From assembly GCA_964627605.1 (NCBI GenBank), contig CAZVGZ010000009.1, positions 1 to 64,000 on the forward strand: DNA of 64,000 bases. Reading direction: 5' to 3'. Of this stretch, positions 27,801 through 36,864 are shown in pieces (position 1 is the first letter of the stretch; each line of letters begins with the position of its first letter). Position numbers and translations under genes: made by a program. The notes under the pieces were generated by a model, which was not told the origin of the DNA, made no database searches, and saw nothing but the letters and a program-made list of their open reading frames with translations. The stretch comes from CAZVGZ01 sp964627605. Lineage in GTDB: Bacteria > Latescibacterota > MWCZ01 > CAZVGZ01.

Positions 27801-28192
27801 TTTCCGGCGTTATTAGGGAAAAAGGTCTTGATTACGCAGCGCGGGCGTTAGCAGCGGATGTGGTGATGAGGGCGGGAAGAGCGGAAAAGTGTTGGAAAGA
27901 GGTCTCGGTAGCGGCGTTTATGGGAAACGACGACGGAGGCGCAGGAGTAATCACAACAGGCATCTGCGATCTGGTGTTTGAAGAGAACGGACGACTCATC
28001 CTTGTGGACTACAAAACCGACGCGGTGGACCCTGGGAGTGTCGACGAACGCGCAGAGAACTATCGACCGCAACTAGTCGCCTACTCGCAGGCTATCAACA
28101 AGGCGCTAGGACGCCCGCTTGACGAGGTTTACCTGGTGTTCTGCTCAGTGGTGGACGGGCCCATTGAGTTGAATTTAGATCTGGCTCAGTAG
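24884..28192 (+). CDS. addA: AddA-like UvrD/RecB helicase-nuclease subunit
   Basis: A protein of 1102 residues. The Walker A motif G-A-G-T-G-K-T is at 26-32, the helicase region has V-D-F-D-D-L-L near 327 and a Walker B L-V-D-E-F-Q-D-T-D near 359-367, then V-G-D-P-K-Q-S-I-Y-R-F-R (motif III) and M-T-I-H-G-A-K-G-L-E-F (motif V). The final 80 residues carry the RecB-type nuclease site: G-I-C-D-L-V-F followed by V-D-Y-K-T-D. It is the ATP-driven motor and second nuclease of AddAB. The start ATG lies within the end of addB, so the pair is translationally coupled. It is the last gene of the plus-strand run and converges with the GH9-like gene 44 bases away. Confidence 0.92.
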   Translation: MPELPDHADRTVAQTDLSRPLLVEAGAGTGKTTAMVERVLTALTTSDPILRTTLPHIAAITFTDQAALELKGRIRKGIEQRINNEPSREIRRWLSQAKEDLESAPIGTIHRFCNNVLSGWPVLAGVDVRFSVLDAYESDRLRQMCWDEWISAEFGARDPSPILTEALRHGINPEQLHSLGGLLIDSRDEPVAESLWPAAEIDWTAAIDSLKGCFSTVNQAFAAIPGTPSATLENSVETAMEWLSRLAGAVESGRVGAAMEKWEKFKHIPRSRDNNPDFFDATERFDSEIHSLQSQIGHSIIVRLVDWLSHPDTGFVRRYEIRKRQQGVVDFDDLLILTLQLLRRNSDVRTALRDKHRYLLVDEFQDTDPRQAEIVALIAGTFEDESAVPEWDRAHLDGGRLCVVGDPKQSIYRFRRADMDIYDRVGNLISTHGGRCRLSTNFRSEPPVIDAVNKLFERWMSEGDAAPYQPQYEPLEPHRVLTDQRHSVYCLRPVDSEIPEQIDEKRALEAEVIATAVGQMLDEGWLVGGKSAGEKPRVIKPGDIALLFRSLTSVEVYEAAFTSHGLGHQLVGGRTFFGRPEIHWLTMLLGAIEHPDDQIATAAALRSPFFGCSDQDLAATVDSSGATPATEIDLSETAPQCIIDAMRILDGWRRRKMDVPAAHLIREIFQQTSVLETYANAERGHQRVANLLKAIEMARSVGGSLGEVYRFMDEHRTGSASEGQALVGDRDDGRVNLMTIHGAKGLEFPAVFLPDLYRGQGGSGQHERLLIERQPGSAMTRVGIWCGNIGGTKVATAGWKAIEESDKLRDEAESVRLFYVAMTRAMDFLVLPRIAEDPKEKSTAKSTHNWLCRDNVWDEMEQWSISLGNSSRKPVKSTSPLSSDQFLSKRRILNERAGDAALRWEGKTARYARPSLHEGNRDKPDIDDTSATHSRDEAMLLGSLVHDVLELARLDGEPELESLVGAVAKRYGVSGVIREKGLDYAARALAADVVMRAGRAEKCWKEVSVAAFMGNDDGGAGVITTGICDLVFEENGRLILVDYKTDAVDPGSVDERAENYRPQLVAYSQAINKALGRPLDEVYLVFCSVVDGPIELNLDLAQ

Positions 28193-28236
28193 ACCCTTTC
28201 AACCCCTCTGCTATTCCGTCAAATTAGCGTTATGAG

Positions 28237-30945
28237 CTACCCCTTCTCCGCCGCTCTGGGAACGTCTGGCTCGTATCGCGCCAACAGAATTCCCAAAACG
28301 GTCTCATCGGCCACTAGATGCACATTGCTCTCACCTATACGTCGGACTCTTCCGAACTCGTCGTCCTCCCAACCGCCTCGCGCCAACTCCTTGGTCTCTC
28401 CGTCTGGCAGTAACCCCTGTGTAGTCGTCTCCAGCCACTGAAGGCCAGCATCGCTCTCTGGTTCGAGTAGTATCCATGGCACGCCCAACTCCCATGACCA
28501 TCTGACGTGGATGCCGAACGCTTCAGGGTCGTTCCACTCAGAACCGACCCATGTTCTACCGACGACAAACGCGTCGTAGGAGTGGGGATTCACCTGGGGA
28601 AAGCTGGCGTCGCTGTTCATCCGGTCGGCGTTCCATCCGTGGGTCTCGAACAGATCGTCGTACTCGGACGCCTCGTGGTATCCGCTGCTGTTCGAAAACA
28701 GCAGACACGCCTTTGGGCGGATCGCCATGTCTGCGTAGGCGGCAGATAGAGCGCTCACCGCTTCCTGAAAGCCGCCGTGGTGGAGCGACCAGTATTCGTT
28801 TGTGTCGTGCCTCGCGTTCATCAGGTCGTGATCGGAGTAGGGAACATCCAGCCGTCTGACACTCAGTATCGGAAACCTCGGTGGTTGTACCGTCCACGGA
28901 TGCTCGGTATCTGGTGTGTCTTTCGGCGGCATGATCCCGTTGACGACCCCTCCGGTAATCGCTCCGCACAGATCGTTGGAGTTCATGTTGGTCCAGCCGT
29001 GGTAGCGCCCAGGATGGACCCGGCCACCATCTACGATCATACAGACGCCATGCGGGTTGCGCCCCAAAATCCAGGCGATCTGTTCTTCGGCTGTCCTAAG
29101 CCACTCGCGGTTGCCTGCGAGCTTTCCTGCTAAGGCGTAGGTGTAGGCCACCGAACCGATCCACGCGTTCCTGCCCATCGTGTGTTCAGCTAGCTCGTCA
29201 GGCTCCCTGCCCTTAACGGGCATGAGCCTCAGGTTGTAAGGCGTGTGCAGCGTGTGGTTGTCGAGCATCCCAAGCTGCCTGTCAGCTGCGGTCAATATCT
29301 CCGCACGAAGCGGGTTGTCCGGCTCGTCGATGAGCAGCTCCAGGAGGACGTTCAGATGCCTGAATGAGCCTTTGAGAGCGCTGTAGACGCTAAGCGAATC
29401 GGTGTTGAGGTTCCGCTCCAACAGGAGCTGAGCCACCTCCAACGCCCTGGCGCGGTACGTTTCGTCGCCAGTTGCTTTATAGAGACCATACCAGAGGGAA
29501 AACCAGTATGGGTCTGATGGATCGGTACCCGCCTCGCTGGCGTAGTCCGCGCTTTTGAGCGCGGCGGTGACGTAAGTCAGGCACCGAGCATCGTCCACGT
29601 CTTTTGCGCACCGCGCCGCTGCCGCCAACGCGTTTGCGAGGTCAAGCGCTAACCCAGGGGATGGGTGATGCCCAACGTAGTCGAATGTCCGCGTCCTTGG
29701 ATGACCAACCACACCAGCCCCGGAGTCCTGGTGCGGCTGCTCCCAGAACACCGCCCAGCTTGAGTTGCGTTTCTCGTGGGTCTCCTCATCCTCGTGGGTG
29801 TAGTAGGCGCAGATGGGGCCTGTAAACGATCCGTCGTGGTTTTGGACTTTTAGGAAAAAATCGGCACCCCAAAACACTTCTGAGAGAACGTCAGGCAGGT
29901 CTCCGCCGTAGGTAGACCGAGGTAGCTCCATGCGGTAGTGCATCAGAGCGAGAGTCTCTTCGACATAGCCGTAGTAGTGGTACCACTTGTTGTAGTCACC
30001 GGCGTCATGCCAACCGCCTTTTACTTCTCTGTATGCGGTTGAGTCTTGCCCGTGGGGGTCGTCAGGCTCCCCATATCCTTCCTGCTCTTCCCTAAAGCGG
30101 AACATCGCATCGTTGACGTGGCACGCCTTGTGATAGCCAGGAATATCGATTCCGCAGCGCTGTAGGTAGGAGTAGGTAGCCACCGTCTGCGCCAGATGGT
30201 GGTAGACATCGCTCCAGATCCTGATGGGCGCACTCTCCAGAGTGTTTCCTGGCAGGTAGATCCGCAGAAGGTAGTACCCCTCTCTCTCGCAAGACGAGAT
30301 GTCGGCGACATAGGTCCATCGCTTCCATATGTCTTCTCCGGTGGACTCCAGTTCACCATCTGCGAATGTCTGCCCGGTGAGGGTGTCCAGAAGCTCCCAT
30401 CGCACCGCTTCAGCGAGTTCTGATTTGGCGCGGACAATCACCCTTTTGCTCGAATCAGGATGGTAGCCAGCCTGGTTGTCCAGAATGTCGAAGGGTGCTG
30501 CGCCCAAACCGTCGAGATACAGGTTGTCGATCAACGCTCCGTCGGCTTCAAGCTCGCACTCAGCACGCTCGGAGTTGGGCGGCGGCAGAAAACTCCAGCA
30601 GAACGGCTGCCAATCCTCGGAAAAATGCTCGAACGTCTCAGTGCGCAGATACCGGTCGTGCTCGCAGAAGTGAATCTGTCCGGTTACGCGACCTTTGGCT
30701 TCGCCGGTCCACTCGTATCTGAGTCGTGCGCTTGCTTCAAACCGGTTGGAGCGTATGCGGCCGGTTAGCTTGACGGCGTGGCCGCCCCCCTCGCGGGAGG
30801 CTTGCTCAGCTTCGCCGCTCAATGTGGACCAGCCCACCAGCCCATCTTCGTTAGTGAGTTCAAATGAGCAGTTGACCAGCACATTGACCGCGTTGGTGGG
30901 ATCGTCGTAAAGCTCAGCTAGTGGCGGATGTGTAGTTGCCGGCAT
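28237..30945 (-). CDS. Glycoside hydrolase family 9-like protein with extra C-terminal domain
   Basis: A protein of 902 residues. After an N-terminal carbohydrate-binding-like beta-sandwich (residues about 15-150) comes a CelD-N/Ig-like domain (D-N-Q-A-G-Y-H-P at about 155), then an (alpha/alpha)6 barrel with G-G-W-H-D-A-G-D-Y near 310-320, whose Asp pair is the GH9 catalytic base region, W-I-L-G-R-N-P-H-G, and T-N-E-Y-W-S-L-H-H near 712-720, where the Glu would be the acid. The last 165 residues form an additional alpha/beta domain (L-L-F-S-N-S-S-G-Y-H; Y-D-A-F-V-V-G-R-T-W) that resembles a GATase-like fold and is not part of GH9. There is no signal peptide, so it probably works inside the cell on imported oligosaccharides. 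Confidence 0.78.
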   Translation of the reverse strand: MPATTHPPLAELYDDPTNAVNVLVNCSFELTNEDGLVGWSTLSGEAEQASREGGGHAVKLTGRIRSNRFEASARLRYEWTGEAKGRVTGQIHFCEHDRYLRTETFEHFSEDWQPFCWSFLPPPNSERAECELEADGALIDNLYLDGLGAAPFDILDNQAGYHPDSSKRVIVRAKSELAEAVRWELLDTLTGQTFADGELESTGEDIWKRWTYVADISSCEREGYYLLRIYLPGNTLESAPIRIWSDVYHHLAQTVATYSYLQRCGIDIPGYHKACHVNDAMFRFREEQEGYGEPDDPHGQDSTAYREVKGGWHDAGDYNKWYHYYGYVEETLALMHYRMELPRSTYGGDLPDVLSEVFWGADFFLKVQNHDGSFTGPICAYYTHEDEETHEKRNSSWAVFWEQPHQDSGAGVVGHPRTRTFDYVGHHPSPGLALDLANALAAAARCAKDVDDARCLTYVTAALKSADYASEAGTDPSDPYWFSLWYGLYKATGDETYRARALEVAQLLLERNLNTDSLSVYSALKGSFRHLNVLLELLIDEPDNPLRAEILTAADRQLGMLDNHTLHTPYNLRLMPVKGREPDELAEHTMGRNAWIGSVAYTYALAGKLAGNREWLRTAEEQIAWILGRNPHGVCMIVDGGRVHPGRYHGWTNMNSNDLCGAITGGVVNGIMPPKDTPDTEHPWTVQPPRFPILSVRRLDVPYSDHDLMNARHDTNEYWSLHHGGFQEAVSALSAAYADMAIRPKACLLFSNSSGYHEASEYDDLFETHGWNADRMNSDASFPQVNPHSYDAFVVGRTWVGSEWNDPEAFGIHVRWSWELGVPWILLEPESDAGLQWLETTTQGLLPDGETKELARGGWEDDEFGRVRRIGESNVHLVADETVLGILLARYEPDVPRAAEKG

Positions 30946-31058
30946 CTTTTTTCCGTTCGTTTGGGCGTCCGATTCATGTCACAGATAAGTGTGTCAGAAG
31001 GTAGGAAGATTGTGCGATTCTGTTCTGAGTGTTTTTTCAATTTTCTGGGTTCAGGTTT

Positions 31059-32357
31059 CTACTCGTTTTCATTGATATAGCCCGCAAACCGACCAAGCCA
31101 GTAGGCGAAAAGGTAGTCAGCGCCGGAGACCGACGACTCGCCTAAAGCTCCACCGCCCATCCCGTAGTGTCCGTCGATCCGGTAGGGGTTGCCAGCCCAC
31201 TCATACTCTTTGCGTGGGCGCTTCCACTGAGGGACCGGTAGGGGATATTGAGTCCATCGCAGATAGTCGATCCAGGCGCGGCTTGTGTCAATATCACCTC
31301 CGACGCTGCCCAATGTCTCCCTCATTGTGGTGTCGGTGCTGAAATCACGGAGCGTCTGTATCGCTAGATCGTCGCTGAAATCCACGCCGCACAGATGGTG
31401 GTAGAGTATTGAGACCATCGCGTTGCCTTCTAACTGGGTTCGCTTGGCAATCCGTTTGAAGCCCTGGCGATATATCTCTATGCGCTTTTTGCTGTCATCA
31501 TAGCTCAGAACGACATAGAACGATGCTGCGGCCATGTGGTCGTCGCTGTGGTTGTTGAGATAGGGGTCGGGCTCAGGATCAGCCTGGCCTGCTAGTCTGT
31601 CATACTGGTGATCGTCGCACAGCCACCGATGGGTCTCCTCAAGTCGCGCGTCACCGGACCACCTGAACGCGCCTTTAAGCATCGCAAGCGCCACCAACGC
31701 CTTTAGCTCCTGCTCTAAGACATAGGGACACATGTTGCCCCAGGTGGTGGGCTGACCGTCTACATCCACTATCCTCATGCTCCAGTCGATCACCCTGTTG
31801 GCGATGAGAGCCAGTTGCTCACCGACCCTTCTCTGCTGTTGCTCGTCAGCGGCGACATCGGCGTAGACGCAGAGACCAAAAAACATGTCGCAAAGCTGGT
31901 CGGTACTAAAATCGCCTACCCAGCGCCTGTTGCCTTGGTTGTGCCACTCCTCATGCCCAGCTCGACCGCTCATGGGGCCGATCTTCCAGAAAAAGTCCTC
32001 GTCCCAACTGCTCTCTTGATTGTACTTCCAGCCTCTAGCGCATATACCTGGCTGCGGGACCATGTCGTGGAGGAAAAACAGCGCTTCGGCACTCTGGTCG
32101 GCTTGGGTTTTGGCTTGGGGGTCGCGAGTAACGGCATATTTCCACGACTGCGCTGCCAGGTACATCGCGGTCCAGACGCAGTTGTTCTCGTAGTTGCCGC
32201 TGCTCCAGTCAGACGCGCCTTGAGGAGGCGCGACCAGCAGAGCTAAGATCTGCCCCTCCAGAAGGTGGCGCGACTCGGTATGGCGTTGCAGCACATCAGC
32301 CTTCTGGGCCAATGAGAGTCCGACGCCTGGAGCTGTCTGAGGCGGACTGCTGTTCAT
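31059..32357 (-). CDS. Putative (alpha/alpha)-toroid protein of unknown function
   Basis: From the ATG at 32357 the product has 432 residues. The longer frame to 32507 adds 50 residues with no helical pattern. It is built of repeated amphipathic helices with many aromatic residues and short loops (W-S-S-G-N-Y-E-N-N; G-G-D-I-D-T-S-R-A-W; H-Y-G-M-G-G-G-A-L-G-E-S), as in helical-barrel enzymes acting on sugars or terpenoids. No catalytic motif can be named. The first 75 residues match the fragment at the left window edge, so the genome holds at least two copies. It lies between the GH9-like gene and the SASA esterase on the same strand, suggesting glycan metabolism. Confidence 0.55.
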   Translation of the reverse strand: MNSSPPQTAPGVGLSLAQKADVLQRHTESRHLLEGQILALLVAPPQGASDWSSGNYENNCVWTAMYLAAQSWKYAVTRDPQAKTQADQSAEALFFLHDMVPQPGICARGWKYNQESSWDEDFFWKIGPMSGRAGHEEWHNQGNRRWVGDFSTDQLCDMFFGLCVYADVAADEQQQRRVGEQLALIANRVIDWSMRIVDVDGQPTTWGNMCPYVLEQELKALVALAMLKGAFRWSGDARLEETHRWLCDDHQYDRLAGQADPEPDPYLNNHSDDHMAAASFYVVLSYDDSKKRIEIYRQGFKRIAKRTQLEGNAMVSILYHHLCGVDFSDDLAIQTLRDFSTDTTMRETLGSVGGDIDTSRAWIDYLRWTQYPLPVPQWKRPRKEYEWAGNPYRIDGHYGMGGGALGESSVSGADYLFAYWLGRFAGYINENE

Positions 32358-32664
32358 GCGCAACCGCTCGCATCTAAAGTGTGTAACGTCATTCCCACAA
32401 TCGAGATCAAGGGTGCGGCTGTCCGGCTTTGGGTTTCTTCCTGGTGGCTGTGGCGTCGGGACCAAAATTGCCACGGATGCCCCATCCGATGGAGAGTGAC
32501 ATCCCACCGATGAGGATGATCTACCATGTCAGGCCTGAATGTCGCTGGCTGCCCATGGTGCGCACCCCCCAATTTTGGTCATCTCTCTTGGCCGTTGGCG
32601 CGTTGATCTTGCCCACCCCAACTTAACTACCACCACAGGCGTAGCGGGTCAATCGCAACCGCCA

Positions 32665-34059
32665 TCAGACAATGACAGGCCCAAACACCGGCGCTGCCAT
32701 ATCCGCTCCGTCTATGAGATTGACCGAAGGGTTGAGGCCCCTTCCGTACCAAAGATCGCAGTTTTTGGGCAGCGGCTTCTCAAACGTCAACACGACATCT
32801 GTGGGTTGATCTGGGTCCACAATAGCCGTGGCGATAGGGCGTCTGTCGTCGCCATCCCACGCCGAAAAACCCCAGACATGATTTGTTGGTTGTAGACGGC
32901 CGTTCACCTGATCGTAGCCCACCCTTAGAACTTTTCTCTCCTCGTCATCAAACTCGAACCTGATTGGCCTCGGTCCACGGCGCAGTTCTGCGTCGCCATA
33001 GGCTAGGATCTGCGCCAAACGCGCCAATCTGCGCCCGACCCGCTTCGCTGATGCCGAATCGATGTGGATAATGTCGCAGAGAGACGAATCGATGGCTACG
33101 GCCACAGCGGTGTTGTCGATCTCTGATTCGATTTCAAGCTGTGTGTTTTGAATCCGGTTCCACCCGATCTCAAAATCTCCCATAAACACCGACGCCAACT
33201 GCACATAGATAAACGGCATCGACGGATCGCCACAATCGCTGCGGAAAGCTGCGATGAGGTCTGTGAATCTGTTGTGAAATGCCTCGATGGCGTCCTCGCC
33301 GGTGGAGTCAGATTCTCCCTGGTACCAGATGCAGCCGGTAACTTTGCCCCCGACCGCGTTGACGCGTCTGAGCATTGAACCGTAGAGCGAGTTACCGCCT
33401 TCGTCAGCTCTGCTCGGATCCCACTGCGACATGCTCGTGCCGCCGTGGGAACAGACGACTATCCCCACAGGCACGCCGACGGTCTTATGGATGGCGTTTG
33501 CGAATGACACCGCTGGCCCGGCACCGGTCTCCTGCCAATGGCGTGCGCTCTGGATCAGTTCTTCTATGGGCCTGCCATCAGGGTCCTGTGGCCGGTGAAC
33601 CACATCGGTGGCTTCCGCGTACCAGCAGAGCGGTTGATGGGCGACATCCCACCGGTCGTCATAGTAGAACGCATGGACGTTTCTTGACGGCTTTTCAGCA
33701 TTGTGGAGTTTGCCGCAGCCGTCCATGTTGGACTGTCCTGCCATTATCCAGAGATCGCCTACGAGCAGATCGCCGACAGAGCCCGATGACAATGTATCTC
33801 CCTTGTCGCCCAGTTGAACGATGTCGAAGGTGTAGGGGCCGCCAGTGGGGACGCCCTTAATCGTGCCGACACCGTCAATGAGAGTCAGTTCGGTCCATCC
33901 AAAACCTTTGACCGCTTTGTGACCCTGGCGCAGTCGTGCGCGCATCCGTGCGCTGCCGGATGTTTTCACACGCACCTCTATCTTGGCTTCTCCTTTTTCG
34001 TCTCTCTGGAAAACCGCATGTTCGGCTGGACCGCTGATCTCAAGTGTTGCTCCTGTCAT
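32665..34059 (-). CDS. Sialate O-acetylesterase-like SGNH hydrolase
   Basis: The ATG at 34059 (AAGGAAA upstream) gives 464 residues; the longer frame to 34161 overlaps glmM and is rejected. The SASA/DUF303 domain is clear: L-W-I-M-A-G-Q-S-N-M-D with the nucleophile Ser near residue 105, W-Y-Q-G-E-S-D-S in the middle, and D-I-I-H-I-D with the late Asp/His. Beta-sandwich segments flank it at both ends, as in related esterases. The enzyme should remove acetyl groups from sialic acid or other sugars. There is no signal peptide, hence a cytoplasmic location. It is downstream of glmM by 91 bases. Confidence 0.85.
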   Translation of the reverse strand: MTGATLEISGPAEHAVFQRDEKGEAKIEVRVKTSGSARMRARLRQGHKAVKGFGWTELTLIDGVGTIKGVPTGGPYTFDIVQLGDKGDTLSSGSVGDLLVGDLWIMAGQSNMDGCGKLHNAEKPSRNVHAFYYDDRWDVAHQPLCWYAEATDVVHRPQDPDGRPIEELIQSARHWQETGAGPAVSFANAIHKTVGVPVGIVVCSHGGTSMSQWDPSRADEGGNSLYGSMLRRVNAVGGKVTGCIWYQGESDSTGEDAIEAFHNRFTDLIAAFRSDCGDPSMPFIYVQLASVFMGDFEIGWNRIQNTQLEIESEIDNTAVAVAIDSSLCDIIHIDSASAKRVGRRLARLAQILAYGDAELRRGPRPIRFEFDDEERKVLRVGYDQVNGRLQPTNHVWGFSAWDGDDRRPIATAIVDPDQPTDVVLTFEKPLPKNCDLWYGRGLNPSVNLIDGADMAAPVFGPVIV

Positions 34060-34150
34060 CAAGGTTTCCTTCAGACAAGTGGGGATATCCTGGAAACTCG
34101 GGTGGTGTATTTGGCGAGAGTATGATGATACCGATTCGGGGTTGAGGTGC

Positions 34151-35527
34151 CTATGAGACACTCAAAGGCAGACCGAGGGCGGTGCCGATGTGAGATGTAA
34201 CCTGGTCAACCAACGATCTGGCGACCGATGCGGTGGGTGCCTCTGCAAATACGCGGACGATGGGTTCAGTGTTGGAAGCTCTGACCTGCACCCACCTGTC
34301 GTTCCACTCCACACGGACCCCGTCACGCTTGTCCCTGTCACCGTCAGCGAACAGTCCGGCTGTGGCGTCAAGCGCGGCGTCGCTGATTAGATCGGGATGA
34401 GAGATTTTCTGCTTATGCATTGAGTATTGGGGTAGGTCGTTGATCTCCTTTGATAGTGTGGTGCCACTATCTGCCAGCATGTCCAGCACCAACGCCAAAG
34501 CAACAAAGCCGTCACGCCCGACATGCAGCTCCTCAAGCATCACCCCGCCGTTGCCCTCCCCACCCAGATTAGCACCAACTCGCGCCATCTCGTCTGCGAC
34601 ATTAATCTCTCCAACGGCGCTGCGGTGGACATCGAATCCCATCTGGATTCCCAAATCTTCCACCATCCTGCTGGTGCTGAGATTTATCACCACCGGCCCG
34701 CCTGGCTGTTTGAGCCTGACCTGTTTGACTGCGAGCGCCAGGGTTATCTCCTCGCTAACTAGCCTGCCGCCGTCGGCGACTAGAGCAAGTCGGTCGCCGT
34801 CGGGATCAAATGCACAACCAAAATCGGCACCTGTCTTCTTGACGACATCTGCAAGTTCGCCCAGGTTGTCCCCCACAGGTTCAGGAGACCGGGGAAAGAT
34901 GCCCGTGGGCGATCCGTTTAGATATATACCCTTGCAGCCGAGTCTTTCTAAGAGAAGCGGGGCGACGTTGCATGCTGCGCCGCATATGGTGTCAACCACA
35001 ACGCTCAACCCACGTCTGCGTATCCGGTCGATGTCGATGACCGACATCGCTGCCACACCGTCAACGTGGGCTCTGGCGGAGTCGTACCAGAGAGTGGGAC
35101 GTGTAACGTTCTGGGCACTTGCCCACAGCACCCCGGTTTTCCAGGTTGATACCAAATGCTCTAGCTCGTTCGCGCGGACGAACATCCCGTCGGGTCCCAG
35201 GAACTTAAGGCCGTTCCAGCCAATCGGGTTGTGACTCGCTGTGAGGATCACCGCGCCAGCGGCTTTGCGGGCGATGACTGCGTACTCTGTCGTGGGAGTT
35301 GGCGAGATACCGATGTCGATCACGTCGCGACCGACGCCACACAGTCCAGCCGATGCCGCCTGGTGGAACAGAGCGCCAGAGGTTCTGCCATCTTCGGCGA
35401 TTAATATGGGGCCAGGCGGAGCGTGATGGCCGAATGCGCCGGACATCTGCGTTGCGATGTCAGGGGTCAGCGATTCGCCGACGATACCCCTTACCCCCGA
35501 TATGCTGATTATTAGCGGCGATGACAT
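34151..35527 (-). CDS. glmM: Phosphoglucosamine mutase / phosphohexomutase
   Basis: A protein of 458 residues of the alpha-D-phosphohexomutase family. The N-terminus I-I-S-I-S-G-V-R-G-I-V-G is the form found in archaeal-type and Bacteroidetes/Chlorobi GlmM. The phosphoserine loop T-A-S-H-N-P has Ser98, the metal loop is D-P-D-G-D-R near residue 237, and the C-terminal phosphate-binding loop R-A-S-N-T-E-P-I-V-R-V ends the protein. It converts glucosamine-6-phosphate to glucosamine-1-phosphate for peptidoglycan and LPS; phosphomannomutase activity is an alternative. The upstream neighbour is the sigma-factor terminator, so glmM has its own promoter. Confidence 0.85.
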   Translation of the reverse strand: MSSPLIISISGVRGIVGESLTPDIATQMSGAFGHHAPPGPILIAEDGRTSGALFHQAASAGLCGVGRDVIDIGISPTPTTEYAVIARKAAGAVILTASHNPIGWNGLKFLGPDGMFVRANELEHLVSTWKTGVLWASAQNVTRPTLWYDSARAHVDGVAAMSVIDIDRIRRRGLSVVVDTICGAACNVAPLLLERLGCKGIYLNGSPTGIFPRSPEPVGDNLGELADVVKKTGADFGCAFDPDGDRLALVADGGRLVSEEITLALAVKQVRLKQPGGPVVINLSTSRMVEDLGIQMGFDVHRSAVGEINVADEMARVGANLGGEGNGGVMLEELHVGRDGFVALALVLDMLADSGTTLSKEINDLPQYSMHKQKISHPDLISDAALDATAGLFADGDRDKRDGVRVEWNDRWVQVRASNTEPIVRVFAEAPTASVARSLVDQVTSHIGTALGLPLSVS

Positions 35528-35620
35528 TGTGCTGTATCCTTTTTGAAGCCGCCTGAAGATAGAGTTGGGATAAGGGCCTAGTCCACCAACCGACGGGGGT
35601 GTGAGCCGCTATTGCTGTAC

Positions 35621-35659
35621 AACAAAAAGAGTGGAGACGACCAGACGGCGTCCCCACTC
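35621..35659 (-). terminator. Rho-independent terminator after the sigma factor gene
   Basis: On the minus strand GAGTGGGGACG pairs with CGTCTCCACTC (one G-U pair) around a 9-base loop and is followed by TTTTTGTT. It lies about 90 bases after the sigma-factor stop and 94 before the glmM start, on the strand of both, so it ends the sigma-factor transcript. Confidence 0.85.
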
Positions 35660-35750
35660 TGCAACAGGTATTCAACTTGGCGCGCTGCCCCCGTAGTTGG
35701 CTCAGCCGCACAGCCCAGGTTCGCGCTGCTCAATCGGCCCGGCCCAGGTG

Positions 35751-36590
35751 CTAGATGACGATTTTTCGGTGCATCTTGCGAAGCTGGCTGAGCGCTCGTT
35801 CCTTGAGCTGCCTTGCGCGTTCGCGTGTGATGCCGAAAGAGGCACCGATGTCTTTGAGCGATTCCGGGTCCTGGTTGTCCAGACCGAAGTAGCGGCGAAT
35901 GATCTCGGCTTCGCGCTCGTCCAGGGAACCCAGGGTGTCCTCCAGATCGATCCCGAACCGCTTCTCGAACTGACTTTCTAAGAACGACTTGTCATCCTGG
36001 GGAATGGTATCCAGAAGTGTGCGGCCGCCTTCCTGGTGGCCAGGATCGTCTAAGGAGAGGTGAGGTCTGGATATATCCAGCGCCTTCTCCACATCCTCAA
36101 AGCTCATCTCGACGGCCCCGGCGATCTCGTCGATCGTGGGCTCGCGGCCTAAATGCTGGCAGAGATGGCTTACCCGTTTTTCGACTTTTTGGGAGTCGCC
36201 GACGCGGTTGAGCGGCACGCGGACTATGCGAGACTGTTCAGACAGCGCCTTTAAGATAGCCTGTTTGATCCACCAGACCGCGTAGGATATGAATTTGAAA
36301 CCTTTGGTCTCGTCGAAGCGGTAGGCCGCTTCCATCAGACCGACATTTCCCTCGCTGATGAGATCGAGAAGGGACATGCCACGGTTCTGATATTTTTTGG
36401 CGACGGAGATGACGAATCTCAGGTTGGAACTGGTCAGTTTGTCCAGCGCAGCCAAATCGCCATGTTTGATCTTCCTGGCAAGTTCCACCTCCTCACCTCT
36501 AGTGAGCAGAGGATAGTCGCGCACTTCTCGCAGATATGCTTCCAGTGCGGCATCGTCAAGTTTGGAGCTACTGCTTGAGCTTCCAGCCAT
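35751..36590 (-). CDS. rpoD: RpoD-type RNA polymerase sigma factor
   Basis: A protein of 279 residues with regions 1.2 through 4.2 and no long region 1.1. Region 1.2 is L-R-E-V-R-D-Y-P-L-L-T, region 2 contains N-L-R-F-V-I-S-V-A-K-K-Y and D-L-I-S-E-G-N-V-G-L, followed by F-I-S-Y-A-V-W-W-I-K-Q-A-I (promoter melting and -10 recognition). Region 4.2 is G-I-T-R-E-R-A-R-Q-L-K-E-R-A-L. The size matches the compact primary sigma factor of Bacteroidetes-type bacteria; it could also be a group 2 alternative. A serine run (S-S-S-S-S-S) follows the start Met. A strong terminator follows the gene. Confidence 0.88.
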   Translation of the reverse strand: MAGSSSSSSKLDDAALEAYLREVRDYPLLTRGEEVELARKIKHGDLAALDKLTSSNLRFVISVAKKYQNRGMSLLDLISEGNVGLMEAAYRFDETKGFKFISYAVWWIKQAILKALSEQSRIVRVPLNRVGDSQKVEKRVSHLCQHLGREPTIDEIAGAVEMSFEDVEKALDISRPHLSLDDPGHQEGGRTLLDTIPQDDKSFLESQFEKRFGIDLEDTLGSLDEREAEIIRRYFGLDNQDPESLKDIGASFGITRERARQLKERALSQLRKMHRKIVI

Positions 36591-36663
36591 GCAGCCTGCC
36601 TCTCATATTTTAGCTGTTAGATGGATGTGCCGTCATCCACTCTATTCGATAGTGGCGGCTCTT

Positions 36664-36864
36664 CTATTCGGTATCACCGTTGCGAATCCGCTCAGTCAGT
36701 TCGTCATGCCACTCAACGGCATCATCTTGGCAGTCTTCGCAAAACAACAGAATACCATGGTTACGAATTTTCTCGACCGGGAATACCTCCCGGCAGACCT
36801 CGCAACGAAAGGTGGGGTCCAAGGGCATCCCCATCTCCACCAAATCGTTGTGTAGCCTGACCAT
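36664..36864 (-). CDS. Small zinc-ribbon protein
   Basis: Encodes 66 residues with two Cys pairs, F-R-C-E-V-C-R and L-F-C-E-D-C-Q, spaced by 16 residues, a typical zinc ribbon. The rest is acidic and helical. It is on the sigma factor strand, 73 bases upstream of it, and may share its transcript. No family name can be given; it could be a regulator or a nucleic-acid-binding accessory. The 209 bases upstream, to the tmRNA, contain no clear gene. Confidence 0.6.
   Translation of the reverse strand: MVRLHNDLVEMGMPLDPTFRCEVCREVFPVEKIRNHGILLFCEDCQDDAVEWHDELTERIRNGDTE

Noticed and set aside
34440..35234. 264-codon plus-strand frame opposite glmM
   Set aside because: It is the complement of the phosphohexomutase gene. 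Its Ser/Pro-rich translation is typical of an antisense shadow.
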